From positions 1-9,784 of the forward strand of contig DBPV01000145.1 in the NCBI GenBank assembly GCA_002304995.1: 9,784 bases of DNA, in the 5' to 3' direction. Shown piece after piece: positions 6,150-9,784 of the stretch. Made by a program: the position numbers and the translations under genes. Under the pieces are notes generated by a model. That model saw nothing but the letters and a program-made list of their open reading frames with translations, searched no databases and had not been told where the DNA came from. The stretch's first letter is position 1; each line of letters begins with the position of its first letter. Source of the DNA: Syntrophaceae bacterium UBA1411. GTDB lineage: Bacteria > Desulfobacterota > Syntrophia > Syntrophales > Smithellaceae.

Positions 6150-7028
6150 ATGTGTGCAAATCATTCTGTGGTTCCCGACAAGGAATATCAGGCGCACCTC
6201 GAACGAGCGGCAGGCTATATCCGGGATCATTATGCCGAAGAGTTGAGTCTTGATAAACTGGCCGCCATAGCGCATTATTCCAAGTATCATTTTCACCGTC
6301 TGTTTCATGAACACTTTGGCGAAACGGTTAATGACCGCGTCCGGCGCGTCCGTCTGGAGCAGGCCGCACGCAGGCTGATCAATGATTTCGATGCGTCCAT
6401 TGATGAAGTTGCCGCCTCGTGCGGTTTTTCCAGCGCTCAATACTTTGCCAGGGAATTTAAATCGCATTTCGGCCATTCTCCGAGCTCGTTTCGCACAGGC
6501 TCCGGACGGGAAAATATTGCATCTTTATCCGATGATCCCGGCGAAAGCACACCGCTCCAGGTGAAGATAAAAGAATTACCGCCGTACCGTGTCGCCTACA
6601 TCCGGGTTATCGGGCCTGACGACTCTGCCTTGCATGTTCAAGCCCTAAAGCGTCTGCTCACCTGGGCCGACACCAATGGGCTTTACAATGAACAAATCCA
6701 AGTGATCGGCGCAGGCTGGAGCGATTCCGAAAAGAGCCCGTCCGATCCATTTGTCTTTGATGTCTGCCTGGTTGTTTCTGAAGACGTCCAGGCGGAAGGC
6801 GAAATCGGCATCCAGTATTTTCCCGGCGGCCCGTATGCCGTTTTGTATTGTGAAGATGTTCTAGAAGCAAACAACCGGCAGGGACGGCGCCTCTATTACG
6901 AATGGATGCCGGCAAACGGATACAGAATGGGGGATTGGCCCTTTTTGATTTTTTACGGCAATGATCCCGAAGCCAACCCCCGCAAAATCGCCATTTGGGA
7001 TATATGTCTGCCGATAAGACCTCTGTAG
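6150..7028 (+). CDS. AraC-family regulator with GyrI-like effector domain (copy 1)
   Basis: A 292-residue transcription factor with the DNA-binding domain first. Residues about 13-115 hold two helix-turn-helix units: the first around LSLDKLAAIAHYSKYHFHRLF, the second around SIDEVAASCGFSSAQYFAREF, ending in HFGHSPSSFR. A linker (116-135) leads to a GyrI-like/AraC effector-binding domain at about 136-292, with the typical opening VKIKELPPYRVAYIRVIGP, the middle motif YYEWMPANGY, and the end IAIWDICLPI. Such proteins sense small molecules and control nearby or distant genes. The usual C-terminal 'E-x-Y' reads I267-F-Y here, so the glutamate of the ligand pocket seems lost. The start at 6150 has almost no Shine-Dalgarno sequence but gives the normal N-terminus. 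A paralog follows 20 nt later. Confidence 0.94.
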   Translation: MCANHSVVPDKEYQAHLERAAGYIRDHYAEELSLDKLAAIAHYSKYHFHRLFHEHFGETVNDRVRRVRLEQAARRLINDFDASIDEVAASCGFSSAQYFAREFKSHFGHSPSSFRTGSGRENIASLSDDPGESTPLQVKIKELPPYRVAYIRVIGPDDSALHVQALKRLLTWADTNGLYNEQIQVIGAGWSDSEKSPSDPFVFDVCLVVSEDVQAEGEIGIQYFPGGPYAVLYCEDVLEANNRQGRRLYYEWMPANGYRMGDWPFLIFYGNDPEANPRKIAIWDICLPIRPL

Positions 7029-7048
7029 AATCTGGAGAACCGTGACCG

Positions 7049-8074
7049 GTGCATTCGTCTTCCCTTTTATCGGGCGTCGCTCAGGAACAGACGCATCTAA
7101 ACCGGATGACCGCTTACCTTCGGGATCATTTTGCCGAAGGATTGAATCTCACGGATTTGGCCCGCCTGGCCGGTTTTTCCAAGTTTCACTTTCATCGTAT
7201 TTTTAAGGCCCGCTATGGCGAAACACCCGGAGATTACCTGAAGCGGATTCGTTTGGAGCAAGCCGCCTGCAAACTGCTCGGGAACGGCAACGCCTCCATT
7301 ACGGATATTGCTTATGAATGCGGCTTCTCCAGTTCTCAGCACTTTGCCAAGTCTTTCAAGGAGCATTACGGCGTTCCCCCCGGTTTGGTTCGCGACAGGT
7401 TTGATTGGCGGACCCTGCTGTTGAAAAAATTTCAAGTCATGGATAGCGCCCGTGGAAAAAAGCATTGCCTGCCGGCGGACGTCAGAAGAGAGGGAAGGTT
7501 CATAAAAATTCCATTGATCGCACCAGGCAGACTTAACGGGGAAGCATTCCTGGAGCTGGAGGTTACGGATCTTCCGTCTTATTCTGCGGCCTGTATCAGA
7601 CTTCATACGGTTCCTTATTCGAAAGCTATCGACGCCGCCGGGCAGAAAATATTTCTTTGGTCGGTTTCTAAAAAACTTTTTTTACGCGGCGGCGGGCAGT
7701 CAATGCATGCGCTGGACATTATCCCGGATGAAGAAGGACGCTACGTTTATGATGTTTGCCGGACGGTTCCGGAAGGGATGGCCCTTGATGACGACGGGGA
7801 AATACGGATGCGCCGTCTGACCGGAGGGCAATATGGAATCTATCATGGAAAATTCAAAACGATAACGGCATCTGAAGCGGCCATTAAAAAAATACTGATC
7901 GGCTGGTGGCTGTCAAGTTATTTTCCCCGCGATCGAAGGCCTCTCTACGTCATCATATACAACCCCCTGGCTGAGGATGCATCACGAAACTGGCTGGTGG
8001 ATTTTTGCTTTCCAATTACCACTCTTTCGTCAAATCATCCGAATCCAAAACCGCAAGATTTGGCACAACCATAG
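7049..8074 (+). CDS. AraC-family regulator with GyrI-like effector domain (copy 2)
   Basis: A 341-residue paralog of the preceding protein. I chose the GTG start at 7049 because GGAG lies at 7034-7037 and because it places the two proteins in register residue for residue through the DNA-binding domain (SK.HFHR at 44-50 in both; QAA at 71-73; CGFSS at 91-95). An internal ATG at 7106 would cut into the first helix region. The HTH domain spans about 15-115. The linker is about 50 residues longer than in copy 1 and basic. The GyrI-like domain covers about 168-325 (LEVTDLPSYSAACIRL at its start, WLVDFCFPI at its end). The pocket glutamate again seems to be missing: the corresponding stretch reads VIIYNP at 301-306. 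The 20-nt gap indicates co-transcription with copy 1. The target is unknown; the acyltransferase 96 nt downstream is a candidate. Confidence 0.92.
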   Translation: MHSSSLLSGVAQEQTHLNRMTAYLRDHFAEGLNLTDLARLAGFSKFHFHRIFKARYGETPGDYLKRIRLEQAACKLLGNGNASITDIAYECGFSSSQHFAKSFKEHYGVPPGLVRDRFDWRTLLLKKFQVMDSARGKKHCLPADVRREGRFIKIPLIAPGRLNGEAFLELEVTDLPSYSAACIRLHTVPYSKAIDAAGQKIFLWSVSKKLFLRGGGQSMHALDIIPDEEGRYVYDVCRTVPEGMALDDDGEIRMRRLTGGQYGIYHGKFKTITASEAAIKKILIGWWLSSYFPRDRRPLYVIIYNPLAEDASRNWLVDFCFPITTLSSNHPNPKPQDLAQP

Positions 8075-8159
8075 CAATCAGCCGCACGCAATCGGCTTCG
8101 GTTTCGTTATAGCTTATTGCAATCCTGTGCTGCGCAAAGACGAAACAGACAAAAATTCT

Positions 8160-8165
8160 GGAGGA
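8160..8165 (+). promoter_or_regulatory. Ribosome binding site deciding the acyltransferase start
   Basis: GGAGGA lies five bases before the ATG at 8171. The frame is open upstream to an ATG at 8117, but that start has no such site and would add 18 unrelated basic residues. Confidence 0.8.
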
Positions 8166-8170
8166 ATAGA

Positions 8171-9604
8171 ATGGACGCCGATCATACCCGCGTTCCGTAC
8201 CTGGATAATATCCGCAATGTCCTGGTCTACAATGTTGTTTTGCTGCACATTCTTCAAATGTTCGCCTATCCCCTGCTCTTCTGGTGGGCCGTTACCGATA
8301 AAAAGGGATCCTCCAGGTTTTATGAGACGAGTCTGGCCCCCATGGATGTTTATTTGATGCCTTGTCTGCTGTTTATTGCCGCTCTTTTCATCTTTCCCTC
8401 CCTGAAAAAAAATACTCCTCTGGAATACCTGAAAAAGCGGTTTTTGCGTCTGTGTATTCCGGCCGTCGTTTTTCTTTTTTGCGCGGGAGACATTTTCTTT
8501 CAGCTCCTCTTAAACCGTCTGAATCCTGTTCCTCAGGTCTATTGGGATACATTCCTTAATTACTGGCGCGCCTTTGCAGACCTTCCGGCAATCTATCTCT
8601 CCATGTCGCAGAAAACACTGAACACGATCACATTCAACATGCAGCATGTCTGGTTCCTGACGCTGCTCTTTTTCATCACGGGAGTTGTCATTTTATTGAC
8701 CCTGCCTTTTAAAGAGAAAAACAGTGGACCGGTAAAAGTGGATGGCCGAAAAACCATTATCGTCAAGACAATCCTCTTTGCCGCAGCGTCAAGCATTGTC
8801 TGCGCCGCCGGCATGATTTGCTGCGTTAGACACGGCATCGATTTTGGCGCATGGCTGATTATCGGCAAAGTGGCGCAGGTGCAGATCGGAAAAATCCCGA
8901 TCCTCCTTTTATTGTTTTTGTTCGGTCTGTATATGTATAAAAAAGAATGGCTCACCCGGGGCGACATTGGAAGCTGGAAGATATGGGGAGTCATGGCGTT
9001 AATTCTCATTGGAATATATGCTTTTTTATTCCATACCGGCATCCTGCCGGCGCTTGATGAAATACTCAAAGCCGTTGATCACAACATGCAGTCTGTCGAT
9101 CAAATGGCGATACCGGCCATAACGGATTCCCTGAGATTTGCATTTTTATGCACCTGGATTTTATCGCCGCCGATCTGCATCTTTCTTTTGATGTTTTTCC
9201 TTTCTTTTGCCAAACGCTTCTTCAATAAAACAAGTTCGGTCACCACCTTTTGTTCAAAGCATTCCATCAATGTGTACGTTCTTCACTATATTCCCGTACT
9301 TCTTTTGCAATACACTTTTTTGAACGTGCCCATCCCCTCGATGATCAAAATCATATTAATGGTGATTATCATTATTCCCGCGTGTCTGTGGCTGAGTCAC
9401 CGACTGGTCTATCCGTATCCTAAAATCGCCATTGGGTTCTTTGTCGCGCTGAAACTGGCCGCGCTGGTCGCCGGATTTACGTTTTACTATTTTGCGCTCC
9501 TGACCCTGACTTTCATTTCCTTCGCAGGAGCCGTCTATGAATCAGCAAAGTGGTACAGGGTTGGCCGGAGGACCGGCCGGGAGACGGCAAGCCCTATTGA
9601 ATAG
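8171..9604 (+). CDS. Acyltransferase-3 family membrane protein
   Basis: A 477-residue polytopic membrane protein. The N-terminus has the family hallmark YLDNIRNVLVYNVVLLHIL at 10-28, where H26 corresponds to the conserved histidine of the first membrane helix. Other family-like points are YLKKRFLRLCIPAVVF (86-101), with the basic residues before the 'R..P' helix, and FNMQHVWFLTLLFF (155-168). Near the end is SINVYVLHYIPVLL (365-378). About ten hydrophobic segments can be seen up to residue 450, and a short basic tail follows. Members move acyl groups (often acetyl or succinyl) from the cytoplasm onto extracytoplasmic carbohydrates, lipids or antibiotics; the substrate here cannot be told. No SGNH hydrolase extension is present. 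No glycosyltransferase or polysaccharide gene is adjacent. The stop codon lies two bases before the repeated leader of the next gene. Confidence 0.88.
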   Translation: MDADHTRVPYLDNIRNVLVYNVVLLHILQMFAYPLLFWWAVTDKKGSSRFYETSLAPMDVYLMPCLLFIAALFIFPSLKKNTPLEYLKKRFLRLCIPAVVFLFCAGDIFFQLLLNRLNPVPQVYWDTFLNYWRAFADLPAIYLSMSQKTLNTITFNMQHVWFLTLLFFITGVVILLTLPFKEKNSGPVKVDGRKTIIVKTILFAAASSIVCAAGMICCVRHGIDFGAWLIIGKVAQVQIGKIPILLLLFLFGLYMYKKEWLTRGDIGSWKIWGVMALILIGIYAFLFHTGILPALDEILKAVDHNMQSVDQMAIPAITDSLRFAFLCTWILSPPICIFLLMFFLSFAKRFFNKTSSVTTFCSKHSINVYVLHYIPVLLLQYTFLNVPIPSMIKIILMVIIIIPACLWLSHRLVYPYPKIAIGFFVALKLAALVAGFTFYYFALLTLTFISFAGAVYESAKWYRVGRRTGRETASPIE

Positions 9605-9606
9605 CC

Positions 9607-9784
9607 GGATTCGATCCATTCCATCCTAGCTGAAAAGGAGACAAGCATAATGAAAAGATGTTTAAAAAGCATGGCATTATTACTGGTCATCATGGCGGCT
9701 TCATCCGGGATATCCGTATCAGACGCAAAAGCAGCAGATACCGAGTTGTTTATTCATAAATCACCTGATTTCACCTTAACCGTT
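9607..9784 (+). repeat. Direct repeat copy B (leader plus 5' part of secreted-protein gene)
   Basis: This aligns without gaps to positions 1-178, offset 9606, with 154/178 identical bases. The visible homology begins two bases after the acyltransferase stop codon. It continues to the end of the window and so presumably beyond it. Confidence 0.93.
9650..9784 (+). CDS. Secreted protein of unknown function, 5' part only (paralog of the gene at 44-580)
   Basis: The first 45 codons are in the window; the gene runs off the end. It starts with an ATG nine bases after AAGGAG (9635-9640). The signal peptide is basic MKRCLKS, hydrophobic to about residue 22, then a probable cut after AKA. The mature part starts DTELFIHKSPDFTLTV. 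It matches the gene at 44 in 36 of 45 residues. Changes cluster in the signal peptide and at its junction, while the segment SPDFTLTV is unchanged even at the DNA level, which suggests that the beginning of the mature protein is under selection. A fully secreted, soluble product is inferred as for the paralog. Confidence 0.88.
   Translation, partial: MKRCLKSMALLLVIMAASSGISVSDAKAADTELFIHKSPDFTLTV

Noticed and set aside
9563..9578. GC-rich hairpin GGCCGG-AGGA-CCGGCC at the end of the acyltransferase gene
   Set aside because: It lies within the coding sequence and is not followed by a T-run, so a terminator call is not justified.
1..9784. CRISPR array, tRNA/rRNA, insertion-sequence transposase or phage genes
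   Set aside because: No regularly spaced repeats, cloverleaf-like segments, transposase motifs or phage-type genes are visible in the window.

Overview
The window reads as part of a Gram-negative chromosome of moderate to slightly high GC content. Signs of this are two exported proteins with Sec signal peptides, an integral-membrane acyltransferase, a MoxR/DUF58/DUF4129 cluster, and a REP-like palindrome next to a decayed stretch. A Desulfobacterota (Syntrophus/Smithella-like) host is my best guess from general flavour only; there is no rRNA or other taxonomic marker here. All convincing genes are on the + strand.

Layout: (i) 1-1519, a small secreted protein of unknown function followed by a secreted, partly coiled-coil protein of unknown function, 27 nt apart. 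(ii) 1520-2327, about 0.8 kb with no convincing intact gene. It holds a perfect 30-bp palindrome plus a further half-site, then an open frame that looks like the eroded remains of a protein segment found in OmpA-family proteins. (iii) 2328-5986, a tight three-gene operon: a MoxR-type AAA+ ATPase, a DUF58 protein and a multi-pass membrane protein with a C-terminal DUF4129 domain. Successive genes overlap. The transglutaminase core usually found in such clusters is absent. (iv) 6011-8074, a good sigma70-like promoter driving two tandem, paralogous AraC-family regulators, each with a C-terminal GyrI-like ligand-binding domain. (v) 8171-9604, a membrane-bound acyltransferase-3 family protein. (vi) 9607-9784, the start of a second, diverged copy of the first gene with its 43-bp leader.

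How they may work together: the MoxR ATPase, DUF58 and DUF4129 proteins probably form one envelope-associated complex. The two AraC/GyrI proteins look like small-molecule sensors and may control the acyltransferase downstream, though this rests on adjacency only. The repeated leader and gene at both ends show that the secreted-protein family is amplified at this locus. I see no clearly new system. The most unusual points are the dispersed duplication, the paired sensors that both appear to lack the usual ligand-site glutamate, the palindrome-bounded pseudogene, and the transglutaminase-free MoxR operon.
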